Part shown: positions 1 through 7,746 of the stretch, piece by piece
Numbering within the stretch: the first letter of the stretch is position 1
Layout of the letters: every line of letters starts with the position of its first letter
From: Anaerolineales bacterium UBA6668
Lineage (GTDB): Bacteria; Chloroflexota; Anaerolineae; Anaerolineales; UBA6668
Length of the DNA: 22,160 nucleotides
Direction: 5' to 3'
NCBI GenBank assembly: GCA_002455215.1
Contig: DKKK01000115.1
Span: 1 to 22,160, forward strand
The notes under the pieces: generated by a model
Told to the model about the DNA's origin: nothing
Databases searched by the model: none
Seen by the model: the letters and a program-made list of their open reading frames with translations, nothing else
Program-made: the position numbers and the translations under genes

Positions 1-24
1 TTATTCCTTAGGCACTACCAAAAC

Positions 25-35
25 GTTTAGTAAAC
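25..35. promoter_or_regulatory. Small palindrome upstream of NUDIX regulator gene
   Basis: GTTTA-G-TAAAC is a perfect 5+1+5 inverted repeat ending 18 bases before the NUDIX start codon. Regulators built from a NUDIX domain plus winged helix (NrtR type) often control their own gene, so an operator here is plausible. The arms are short and AT-rich, and chance occurrence is quite possible. Nothing else recognisable lies in bases 1-53. Confidence 0.3.
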
Positions 36-53
36 ACGCCCACTAGTCTTGCG

Positions 54-737
54 ATGTCGTTTTCTATCACTGACCCATCCCCACGCCTGACGGTAGATAT
101 CGTCATTTTTTGCTTGCGTAAAGGCGAGCTACAGACCTTGCTGGTAAAACGCGGCATAGAGCCTTTCCGCGATTGCTGGGCGCTACCGGGTGGTTTTGTG
201 TTGTATAACGAATCGCCGGATGCCGCCGCCCAGCGTGAACTGGCAGAAGAAGCCGGCATTATGCACGTCTATCTGGAGCAATTGTACACATTTGGCGCAC
301 CGGAACGCGACCCACGCGGACACGTGGTAACGGTTGCCTACTATGCGCTAATCCCCAGTGCCGACATTTATTTGCAAGCGGGCAGTGACGCCATTGATGC
401 CGCCTGGCACAATGTGCAAGCACCCCCCCCACTAGCGTTTGACCATGCCCACATTTTGCAATATGCCGTGCAACGCCTGCGTTACAAGTTAGAATACACA
501 GCCGCTGGGTTTCACTTGCTCCCGGATGAGTTTACACTCTCCGAATTGCAAACCGCCTACGAAATTGTGCTGAACGAGAAGCTGGATAAGCGCAATTTTC
601 GCCGCAAACTGGCTGAGAGTGGCGTGCTCGTTTCCACCGACCGCTATCGTGGCGGCAGTGAAGGACGCCCTGCCTTGCTTTACCGCTACCGTGAAGATGC
701 CGACCCCGAAGTAAAAGCCCGCCGTTTGTTCCCGTAA
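54..737 (+). CDS. NUDIX hydrolase with C-terminal winged-helix domain (NrtR-like)
   Basis: The protein has 227 aa. A complete Nudix box spans residues 47-69 in the pattern G-x5-E-x7-REL-x-EE-x-G-I, with the Mg-binding REL/EE residues intact, so hydrolysis of a nucleoside-diphosphate compound is possible. Residues from about 155 to the end, with the 'FTLSELQTAYE' and 'NFRRKL' segments, match the winged helix that follows the Nudix fold in NrtR-type regulators and related ADP-ribose or ADP-sugar pyrophosphatases. It may therefore be an NAD-metabolism regulator, an enzyme, or both; the sequence does not decide. The ATG at 54 has no good Shine-Dalgarno. It is co-directional with atpA, but 268 bp and a probable separate promoter lie between them. 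No intrinsic terminator follows it. Confidence 0.88.
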   Translation: MSFSITDPSPRLTVDIVIFCLRKGELQTLLVKRGIEPFRDCWALPGGFVLYNESPDAAAQRELAEEAGIMHVYLEQLYTFGAPERDPRGHVVTVAYYALIPSADIYLQAGSDAIDAAWHNVQAPPPLAFDHAHILQYAVQRLRYKLEYTAAGFHLLPDEFTLSELQTAYEIVLNEKLDKRNFRRKLAESGVLVSTDRYRGGSEGRPALLYRYREDADPEVKARRLFP

Positions 738-839
738 CCCATTCCGTTTGTGAATTACTGGACAAACAACCTTTATTAGAGTAAACTTACACCGCTACTT
801 TAATATTAACTATCAAAAATGGTTAATTTTATTAATTAA

Positions 840-868
840 TTCGTTTTTGTGCGCTTTTCCATTATTAT
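840..868 (+). promoter_or_regulatory. Possible promoter of atpA-atpG
   Basis: TTCGTT (840-845), a 17-bp spacer and TATTAT (863-868) sit in the most AT-rich part of the gap between the NUDIX gene and atpA. This gives a reasonable but weak sigma-70-type match. Transcription would start near 875 and leave a leader of about 130 nt containing two hairpins. A further short inverted repeat, ATTAAC (805-810) with GTTAAT (822-827), lies just upstream. Confidence 0.3.
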
Positions 869-885
869 ATCTGACTCGGGTTATG

Positions 886-903
886 TTCGGCATACGTGCT
901 GAA
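886..903 (+). other. Leader hairpin 1 upstream of atpA
   Basis: TTCGGCA (886-892) and TGCTGAA (897-903) form a 7-bp stem with one G-U pair and a four-base TACG loop. It falls in the predicted untranslated leader of atpA. Its role is unknown; it could be an operator or an RNA element affecting stability or translation. Confidence 0.35.
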
Positions 904-913
904 TATCGAACTG

Positions 914-937
914 CGCTTTCTTCTTAAGAAAGAAGCG
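914..937 (+). other. Leader palindrome 2 upstream of atpA
   Basis: This imperfect 24-bp palindrome is centred between 925 and 926. The arm CTTTCTT (916-922) is the exact complement of AAGAAAG (926-932), and outer bases CGC (914-916) can pair with GCG (935-937) in an alternative register. No U-run follows, so it is not a classic terminator. Leader hairpin 1 lies 10 bases upstream. Confidence 0.4.
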
Positions 938-1005
938 TGTCTTTCGTCCGTGTCAAATGTAGAGTGCCGCCATCAAATTCCCAAACCAATTTTAGGAAGC
1001 AAAAA

Positions 1006-2661
1006 ATGTCGGAAGTTTATACCCCCAATTTATTTGCAGATTTCGCAGAGCTTCAAAAACAAATCGAAGCCTTTCGCCCTGAAATGACTTCCCAAGAATT
1101 TGGGCGCGTCATTGAAGCTGGCGATGGCATTGCGCGGGTTTCCGGACTCGCGGATGTGCGCAACGCCGAACTAGTCGAGTTTGAAAACGGCTCACAAGGT
1201 ATTGTTTTCAACTTAGAAAAAGACAATGTCGGTATCATCGTCATGGGTGATTATGCCGAAATTGCGCAAGGTCAAACCGTGCGCAGTTTGGGGCGTATCG
1301 CTTCTGTGCCGGTGGGTAAGGCACTCGCTGGGCGCGTGGTGAACGCGCTCGGGCAACCCATCGATGGCAAAGGTCCCATCAATGCCAGCACCTACCGCCC
1401 CATCGAGCGCATTGCGCCGGGTGTGGTGCGCCGCCGTGATGTGGATACCCCCCTTCTAACCGGTATCAAGCCAGTGGATGCCATGACCCCAGTCGGGCGC
1501 GGACAACGCCAATTGATTATTGGCGACCGCCAAACCGGCAAAAGCGCCATTGCGATTGACACCATCATTAACCAACGCGGCAAAGATGTCATTTGTATCT
1601 ACGTAGCTGTTGGGCAAAAGAAGGCCAGTATTGCCCAAACCGTGGCAACACTCGAAAAATTTGGCGCGATGGAACACACCGTTGTGGTGGTTGCCTCCGC
1701 CGATGAATCTGCCGCTTTGCAATATATCGCCCCGTATGCCGGCTGTGCCATGGGCGAAGAAATTATGGAAAATGGCGGGCATGCTTTGGTGGTGTATGAT
1801 GACCTTTCCAAGCATGCCTATGCTTACCGCCAAGTGTCGCTGTTGCTACGCCGCCCACCCGGACGCGAAGCTTATCCCGGCGATGTCTTCTATCTGCACT
1901 CCCGCTTGTTGGAACGCGCCGCCCAAATGGCAAATCAATATGTGATTGTCAAGAAGGGTAGCAACGACAATGCAGGGGTGGATGGCAAGGTGTATGACGG
2001 TCCCATGAGCAAGGAAAACGCCAAGCACGCTTTGTCGGCAATGGGTTCGGATGATTACGAACTGCGTTTGCTCCCCTCTTCCGGCGGCTCACTCACTTCC
2101 TTGCCCATCATCGAAACCTTACTAGGGGACGTATCCGCTTACGTGCCCACCAACGTCATCTCCATTACCGATGGACAAATCTACCTCGAAGGCGACTTGT
2201 TCTATGCCGGTATCCGCCCGGCTGTCAACGTCGGTATCTCGGTGAGCCGTGTCGGTGGTGACGCCCAAACCAAGTCAATGAAGAGCGTTGCCGGCACTCT
2301 GCGTTTGGATATGGCTTCCTTCCGCGAACTTGCCGCATTTGCTTTGCTGGGTTCTGGCTTGGATAAAGCCACCCAATCTCGCCTAGACCGTGGGTATCGC
2401 TTGCAAGAAGTGTTGAAGCAACCCCAATATAGCCCGATGGCGGTGGAAGACGAAGTGTTGGTCATTTACGCCGCGACCAATGGCTTCGCCGATAGCGTGC
2501 CTGTTACGCGCATCCAAGAATGGGAAAGCTCCCTCCTGCGCTTCATGGCACAATCCTATCCCGGCTTGCGTGACACCATCGCGCAAGGGCCAAAATTGGA
2601 CGATAAACTCAAAGCAGAATTGAATAGTGCGCTGAAGACCTTCAGCGAATCTTGGAGCTAA
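1006..2661 (+). CDS. atpA: F1Fo ATP synthase subunit alpha
   Basis: This is the non-catalytic nucleotide-binding subunit of the F1 hexamer. The ATG at 1006 is preferred over an in-frame GTG at 937 because AGGAAG (994-999) lies 6 bases before it and the protein then begins like other alpha subunits, giving 551 aa. The P-loop GDRQTGKS is at residues 173-180, and the conserved 'SVSRVGG' carries the arginine at 415. The length exceeds the usual 505-515 aa because of about 48 extra residues (roughly 311-358) between '[10 protein letters not shown]' and '[12 protein letters not shown]'. atpG follows after 3 bases. The delta gene atpH, often found immediately upstream in bacteria, is absent here. 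Confidence 0.97.
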   Translation: MSEVYTPNLFADFAELQKQIEAFRPEMTSQEFGRVIEAGDGIARVSGLADVRNAELVEFENGSQGIVFNLEKDNVGIIVMGDYAEIAQGQTVRSLGRIASVPVGKALAGRVVNALGQPIDGKGPINASTYRPIERIAPGVVRRRDVDTPLLTGIKPVDAMTPVGRGQRQLIIGDRQTGKSAIAIDTIINQRGKDVICIYVAVGQKKASIAQTVATLEKFGAMEHTVVVVASADESAALQYIAPYAGCAMGEEIMENGGHALVVYDDLSKHAYAYRQVSLLLRRPPGREAYPGDVFYLHSRLLERAAQMANQYVIVKKGSNDNAGVDGKVYDGPMSKENAKHALSAMGSDDYELRLLPSSGGSLTSLPIIETLLGDVSAYVPTNVISITDGQIYLEGDLFYAGIRPAVNVGISVSRVGGDAQTKSMKSVAGTLRLDMASFRELAAFALLGSGLDKATQSRLDRGYRLQEVLKQPQYSPMAVEDEVLVIYAATNGFADSVPVTRIQEWESSLLRFMAQSYPGLRDTIAQGPKLDDKLKAELNSALKTFSESWS

Positions 2662-2664
2662 GCC

Positions 2665-3579
2665 ATGGCGGGCAATGAGCGCGAAATGCGCCTCCGTATT
2701 CGGAGTGTCAAAAACATCTCGCAAGTCACGCGGGCTTTGGAGTCGGTTTCCGCCGCACGCGTACGCAAAGCCCAACAAGCGGTTGTGGCTTCGCGTGCCT
2801 ATGCCGGACGGGCTTTTGAAGTGCTACAGTATTTATCCAAGCAACCGGGCAAAGTCAGTGCTTTGCACCCCTTGCTTGCGGCGCGGGATGAAGTGAAGAA
2901 GATTCAAATTATTCTGCTCACCAGCGACCGTGGCTTGGCAGGTGCGTATAATACCAATGTGGTGCGCACCGCTTTGCAATTTGCTCGCCAACAAAGCCAG
3001 CCTGTCGAATGGTTGACATTGGGACGCAAAGGGCGCGATTTGCTGTATCGTGTAGGGGCAAAAATTGCCGCAGACTTTGAAACCTTCCGCGGTTCGCCCG
3101 CTTTCACCGATGTTACCCCACTGGCACGCCAAGCGTTAGACGATTTTATCAGCGGGCGCGTGGATGAAGTGTATGTGGCATATACCGACTACATCAATGC
3201 GGTTAAGCAAGTGCCGCAAGTCAAGCGCATTTTGCCACTCTCGCTGGAGCTCACGGAGCAGGTGAATGCCGAAAATGTCAGTGAAAAAGCGGGCTTGGCA
3301 CGCGAGTATGTGTTTGAACCTTCTGCCAGTGCTTTGCTAGACACTATTTTGCCGCGCTTTACCCAAGTGACGCTCTACCAATGTGTGCTAGAAAGCTTGG
3401 CAAGCGAACACAGTGCCCGCATGGTTGCCATGCGCAATGCCACCGAAAATGCCAAAGACTTGATTGTCGGCTTACGACTGGCTTACAACAAATCCCGCCA
3501 ACTCAACATCACCAGCGATTTGTTGGATATTGTGGGTGGCGTGGAAGCCCTTGCAAAATCAACTCAACAGAACGGCTAA
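2665..3579 (+). CDS. atpG: F1Fo ATP synthase subunit gamma
   Basis: This is the central rotor stalk of F1. The 304-aa protein has the characteristic N-terminal helix 'RIRSVKNISQVTRALESVSAARVRKAQ' in pieces across residues 11-37, and a C-terminal helix ending 'DLLDIVGGVEAL'; these two helices form the coiled coil inside the alpha/beta ring. The ATG at 2665 follows the atpA stop by 3 bases and has GGAG at 2654-2657 inside the end of atpA, so the two genes are cotranscribed and probably translationally coupled. In a standard operon atpD follows directly. Here 1.3 kb with a hairpin and a lipoprotein gene intervene. Confidence 0.96.
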   Translation: MAGNEREMRLRIRSVKNISQVTRALESVSAARVRKAQQAVVASRAYAGRAFEVLQYLSKQPGKVSALHPLLAARDEVKKIQIILLTSDRGLAGAYNTNVVRTALQFARQQSQPVEWLTLGRKGRDLLYRVGAKIAADFETFRGSPAFTDVTPLARQALDDFISGRVDEVYVAYTDYINAVKQVPQVKRILPLSLELTEQVNAENVSEKAGLAREYVFEPSASALLDTILPRFTQVTLYQCVLESLASEHSARMVAMRNATENAKDLIVGLRLAYNKSRQLNITSDLLDIVGGVEALAKSTQQNG

Positions 3580-3595
3580 GGCACAGTATTTCTGG

Positions 3596-3641
3596 AAGTC
3601 CTTTTCCAAAACGCCCTACAAAGTATTTTGGAAAAGGACTT
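3596..3641. repeat. Perfect 16-bp inverted repeat after atpG
   Basis: AAGTCCTTTTCCAAAA (3596-3611) and TTTTGGAAAAGGACTT (3626-3641) are exact reverse complements separated by a 14-base loop. It begins 16 bases after the atpG stop. The right arm is followed by ACCTTGTTTTGA rather than a clean T-run, so a rho-independent terminator is possible but not classic. RNA processing, transcription attenuation, or the trace of a mobile element are alternatives. Confidence 0.85.
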
Positions 3642-3649
3642 ACCTTGTT

Positions 3650-3679
3650 TTGACTAAAACACAATAAATATAGCTATAT
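3650..3679 (+). promoter_or_regulatory. Possible promoter of the lipoprotein gene
   Basis: TTGACT (3650-3655), an 18-base spacer and CTATAT (3674-3679) lie just downstream of the 16-bp inverted repeat and 17 bases before the lipoprotein start. The -35 match is good and the -10 match is moderate in an AT-rich stretch, so the call is tentative. Confidence 0.3.
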
Positions 3680-3695
3680 CTCAAAATACTAAGAT

Positions 3696-4709
3696 ATGCT
3701 AATTTGCAAATGCGGTAAAAACTCTTTGGCAATTTTATTCGGTTTTTGGATGTTAAGTGCTTGCACGCGGATATCTGTACAAACAACTCCGCTAACATCC
3801 AATACAGGAATAACACCGTCTACTAAAATAGCAATCACTTCTCCTACTACTAGCACTTCCCCATACCAGACAAACCAAGAACACAATACTGAACTTGCAG
3901 TGGCTTTGATTTCAAAGTTTTATACACTAATTGCGAAGGATGAGTTTGTCAAAGCGTATGAATTGTACTACTATCCAAACCGCCCTTATTCAAATGATTT
4001 TACAGCATTTATTAAAGCAAATCTATATCCAGACGTTTATAACATTGATATTTTAGATATCGAAACGTGTTGTGCAGATACACTTAGTAAAGTTGATAAA
4101 ACCACACAGAATTTTGAAGTTTCGCTTACTATTTTTGCCAAAGAAAATAAAATTTTCAGTATCACCCAATCTGTAAGACTTATATTTTTTGATAATCGCT
4201 GGCAAATTGCACAAATTCAAGACCTAACACAAAATTTTCCACCCACACGACCCGCATTGACACTATCAGTATTTACACCAACGCCATCTATTACGAATAA
4301 CAATCGAACAGAATTTTTTCTTACGGAAAAAGAGAAAACTGTTCTCTTGGGTAGTGCTTCTATTTCAAAATTTTATACTTTAGTAGAAATTGGCCGACTA
4401 GAAGATGCTTATAGCCTTTTTTCTCCGATTTCGCCATCGAAAACATCTTTAGAAAATTTTATCGCAATTAATCTATCAGACCCAAGTGAAAGAGTGGATA
4501 TCACGAATATTGAAGTGTGTTGTGAACAAAGCTTACCGAATGATTCGCAAATGCAAAAGTTTCATGTTACTTTGCAGGTTGCCAAGCTAAACCAAGTAAA
4601 ATTTGACCCTGCTGTAGAGCCGCCATCTGGCGAGTTCGAAGTTTTTATGACGCTAATTTTTTTTGATAACCAATGGCAAATCTACCAAAAAGCCACATCG
4701 CCGCAATAA
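3696..4709 (+). CDS. Lipoprotein of unknown function with two internal repeats
   Basis: I do not recognise a named family for this 337-aa protein. It has a lipoprotein signal peptide with lipobox LSAC and acylation site Cys23, then a Thr/Ser/Pro-rich linker to about residue 62. Two repeats follow, about 71-175 and 222-332. Both start with ISKFYTL, carry a Cys-Cys pair (125-126 and 275-276) and end in 'IFFDN-x-WQI', an alpha-then-beta layout reminiscent of NTF2-like folds (inference). It should sit on the outer face of the cytoplasmic membrane. The gene is visibly AT-rich compared with its neighbours and separates atpG from atpD, so late insertion is likely. The Shine-Dalgarno is weak. A role in ATP synthase function cannot be claimed. 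Confidence 0.85.
   Translation: MLICKCGKNSLAILFGFWMLSACTRISVQTTPLTSNTGITPSTKIAITSPTTSTSPYQTNQEHNTELAVALISKFYTLIAKDEFVKAYELYYYPNRPYSNDFTAFIKANLYPDVYNIDILDIETCCADTLSKVDKTTQNFEVSLTIFAKENKIFSITQSVRLIFFDNRWQIAQIQDLTQNFPPTRPALTLSVFTPTPSITNNNRTEFFLTEKEKTVLLGSASISKFYTLVEIGRLEDAYSLFSPISPSKTSLENFIAINLSDPSERVDITNIEVCCEQSLPNDSQMQKFHVTLQVAKLNQVKFDPAVEPPSGEFEVFMTLIFFDNQWQIYQKATSPQ
3906..4691 (+). repeat. Tandem domain duplication inside the lipoprotein gene
   Basis: The codons for residues 71-175 (3906-4220) and 222-332 (4359-4691) encode homologous units. Similarity is still visible in DNA, for example TTTCAAAGTTTTATAC against TTTCAAAATTTTATAC, and TTTTTTGATAA followed by TGGCAAAT in both copies. The Cys-Cys pair recurs at an offset of exactly 150 residues. 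Confidence 0.75.
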
Positions 4710-4718
4710 TTTTTCGTG

Positions 4719-4773
4719 CTAAGTGACTACTACTCAGATGATTTATGAGAAACAGCTGAGTAGTTAAGCTTAG
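4719..4773 (+). terminator. Terminator-like hairpin after the lipoprotein gene
   Basis: ACTACTCAG (4729-4737) pairs exactly with CTGAGTAGT (4756-4764). Below an internal loop, CTAAG (4719-4723) pairs with CTTAG (4769-4773). A T-rich stretch (ATCTTTTCTTTT) follows about 8 bases later, not immediately. It probably ends or attenuates the lipoprotein transcript before atpD. Confidence 0.45.
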
Positions 4774-4885
4774 GCAAATGCATCTTTTCTTTTGGCGTAC
4801 TCATTTCAAACTCAGCATTGCAACAGGTATGTTAAAAGTACAAAATTTGCGTCGACAAATGACAGACTAAAAAATGTTTTTAATG

Positions 4886-4891
4886 TATAAT
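4886..4891 (+). promoter_or_regulatory. -10 element of a probable atpD-atpC promoter
   Basis: A perfect TATAAT preceded by TG lies 25 bases upstream of the atpD start. No convincing -35 exists at 16-18 bases; the nearest candidate, ATGACA (4859-4864), is 21 bases away. Together with the hairpin upstream it suggests atpD-atpC form their own transcription unit. Confidence 0.45.
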
Positions 4892-4901
4892 TTCACTCTG
4901 A

Positions 4902-6317
<1,416 letters not shown>

Positions 6318-6330
6318 GCAGGAAAACACG

Positions 6331-6759
6331 ATGCCAATGCAATGTGAAATTGTAACGCAAGAACGGCTGATTTTTTCTGGCGAAGTGGATATGGTCGTGG
6401 TGGACGGTCAAGAAGGTCGTCTGGGCATTTTGCCACACCACACACCCTTGCTCACCACGCTCAAAATTGGCGAATTGGTGGTGCGTGCCAACCGGGGCGA
6501 ACAACGCTATGCAATTGGCGGTGGCGTGCTGGAAGTGCGCCCAGACAAAGTAACGGTGTTGGCAGATGTTGCCGAAGCCTCGGATGAAATTGACCTGAAT
6601 CGCGCGTTGGAAGCCAAAGCGCGTGCCGAAAAACTGCTGACCGAAGGCATTAAAGTCACATCCCACCCGGAAGAATATGCCAACCTGACCAATGCGCTCT
6701 TGCGTGCCAACGTGCGCCTAAAGATTGCGCGGCGCCGTCAGGGTGGTTTTGAAGGCTAA
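6331..6759 (+). CDS. atpC: F1Fo ATP synthase subunit epsilon
   Basis: This 142-aa protein joins gamma at the foot of the F1 stalk and can inhibit ATP hydrolysis. Residues 1-85 form the beta-sandwich, with the typical 'EGRLGILPHHTPLLTTL' segment, and about 90-140 form the helical hairpin rich in Ala, Arg and Lys. AGGA at 6320-6323 precedes the ATG at 6331. A second ATG at 6337 would shorten it by two residues. The gene closes the atpD-atpC unit and is followed by a strong terminator. Confidence 0.95.
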   Translation: MPMQCEIVTQERLIFSGEVDMVVVDGQEGRLGILPHHTPLLTTLKIGELVVRANRGEQRYAIGGGVLEVRPDKVTVLADVAEASDEIDLNRALEAKARAEKLLTEGIKVTSHPEEYANLTNALLRANVRLKIARRRQGGFEG

Positions 6760-6788
6760 GTTCGCTAATTTTCACCAAAGGTTATTGC

Positions 6789-6819
6789 AAAAACGGGTAG
6801 AAATGCCCGTTTTTGTTTT
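6789..6819. terminator. Bidirectional intrinsic terminator after atpC
   Basis: AAAAACGGG (6789-6797) pairs with CCCGTTTTT (6806-6814) across an 8-base loop, and the T-run continues as TTTTTGTTTT. Because the left arm is A-rich, the structure also works on the minus strand, where the solute-binding protein transcript arrives. The remaining bases to 6877 show nothing else. Confidence 0.85.
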
Positions 6820-6877
6820 AATCAGCCTGTTCGGAATAGCTCAATACCGATTGTAAAAGGGATTTCGATACGGGATT

Positions 6878-7744
6878 TTATGGGTTTTGTAGGGCTTTTT
6901 CGTCCTGCTCGGCAAGGGGATAAAACAGGAGCGACTGTGCCGCCGAGCCGAACCATTTTTGACGTAAGGTGGGCAATTCGCCGCTTTCTTCCAAGTGTCG
7001 CAGGGCTTGGGTAAGGGCGAGTAGGAGTCTATCGCTCTCGGCTCCTACCAGCACAACATAGGGTACGTTCTCTGCTGGCAGGGCTTGGTAGTCTGGGTGT
7101 TCGGCAACGAATTGCCAGCCTTGAATGGCTTCGCTGAGCGCCGCAGTCACTTCCCCCGCCAGCAGGGCTTGCAATACCAGTTCATTACTATCATAAGTGG
7201 TACGCGCCACCGGTTCGGCGAGTTTTTGCCAGCGTCTTGCCAACACATCTCCTTGGCTACCTAATTCAACCCCAATCTGATGCCCGACTGCCCAATAGGG
7301 TAAGCGAGCGTTTGCGGCAGGGCAGTTGTTGGCTGGGCAGAGCAAGAGTGTGCCGGCATTGACGTAAGCTTGGGTGTAGCGTACTTCGTTTAGGCGTAGG
7401 GGTAATGCTGTTTGTGCGGAAATCACGGCTTGCGTGCGTCCGGCAACCAGTGTGTAGACCAAGCCATCATACGCGTACAAGTGAAAGACGGCTTCCACTC
7501 CCAATTCACGCGCCAGCATACGCGCTAGTTCGATGTCAAAACCGGCATATTGGGCTTGCGAATCTAGGTAGGCAAACGGCACAAAGGTCGCATCTACCGC
7601 AAAGACCAGTTGGTGGGTGGCTTGCACTTGTTGCCAAGCTAGGTCGGGCTTGGGCGGACGCCACAAACCAACCATTACCAGTACACAGAGTATGCTATAT
7701 ACAGTTCTGCGAAAGAGATGCGATTTCCAAAGCGATGTAAACAA
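6878..7744 (-). CDS. Membrane-anchored family 3 solute-binding protein
   Basis: The 288-aa protein resembles periplasmic-binding-protein-like domains of SBP family 3 (amino-acid type ABC receptors and sensor or MltF ligand domains). The family signature appears as GFDIEL at 68-73, and the C-terminus keeps 'LPTLRQKWFG'. A hydrophobic segment at about 13-27 has no lipobox, so it is an uncleaved anchor or signal peptide. The start is TTG at 7744, two bases after the upstream gene's stop; the next candidate ATG at 7675 would delete most of the hydrophobic segment. Shine-Dalgarno support is weak. No permease or ATPase gene adjoins it, so a transport role is not supported; pairing with the lytic transglycosylase suggests a cell-wall role (inference). 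Confidence 0.8.
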   Translation of the reverse strand: MFTSLWKSHLFRRTVYSILCVLVMVGLWRPPKPDLAWQQVQATHQLVFAVDATFVPFAYLDSQAQYAGFDIELARMLARELGVEAVFHLYAYDGLVYTLVAGRTQAVISAQTALPLRLNEVRYTQAYVNAGTLLLCPANNCPAANARLPYWAVGHQIGVELGSQGDVLARRWQKLAEPVARTTYDSNELVLQALLAGEVTAALSEAIQGWQFVAEHPDYQALPAENVPYVVLVGAESDRLLLALTQALRHLEESGELPTLRQKWFGSAAQSLLFYPLAEQDEKALQNP

Positions 7745-7746
7745 AG

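Noticed and set aside
937..1005. N-terminal extension of AtpA from a GTG at 937
   Set aside because: The extra 23 residues do not resemble ATP synthase alpha, the region overlaps a palindrome in the leader, and a good AGGAAG precedes ATG 1006.
6878..7744. Solute-binding protein as part of an amino-acid ABC importer
   Set aside because: No permease or ATPase gene lies in the window near it, and its operon partner is a peptidoglycan lytic enzyme, so transport is not supported here.
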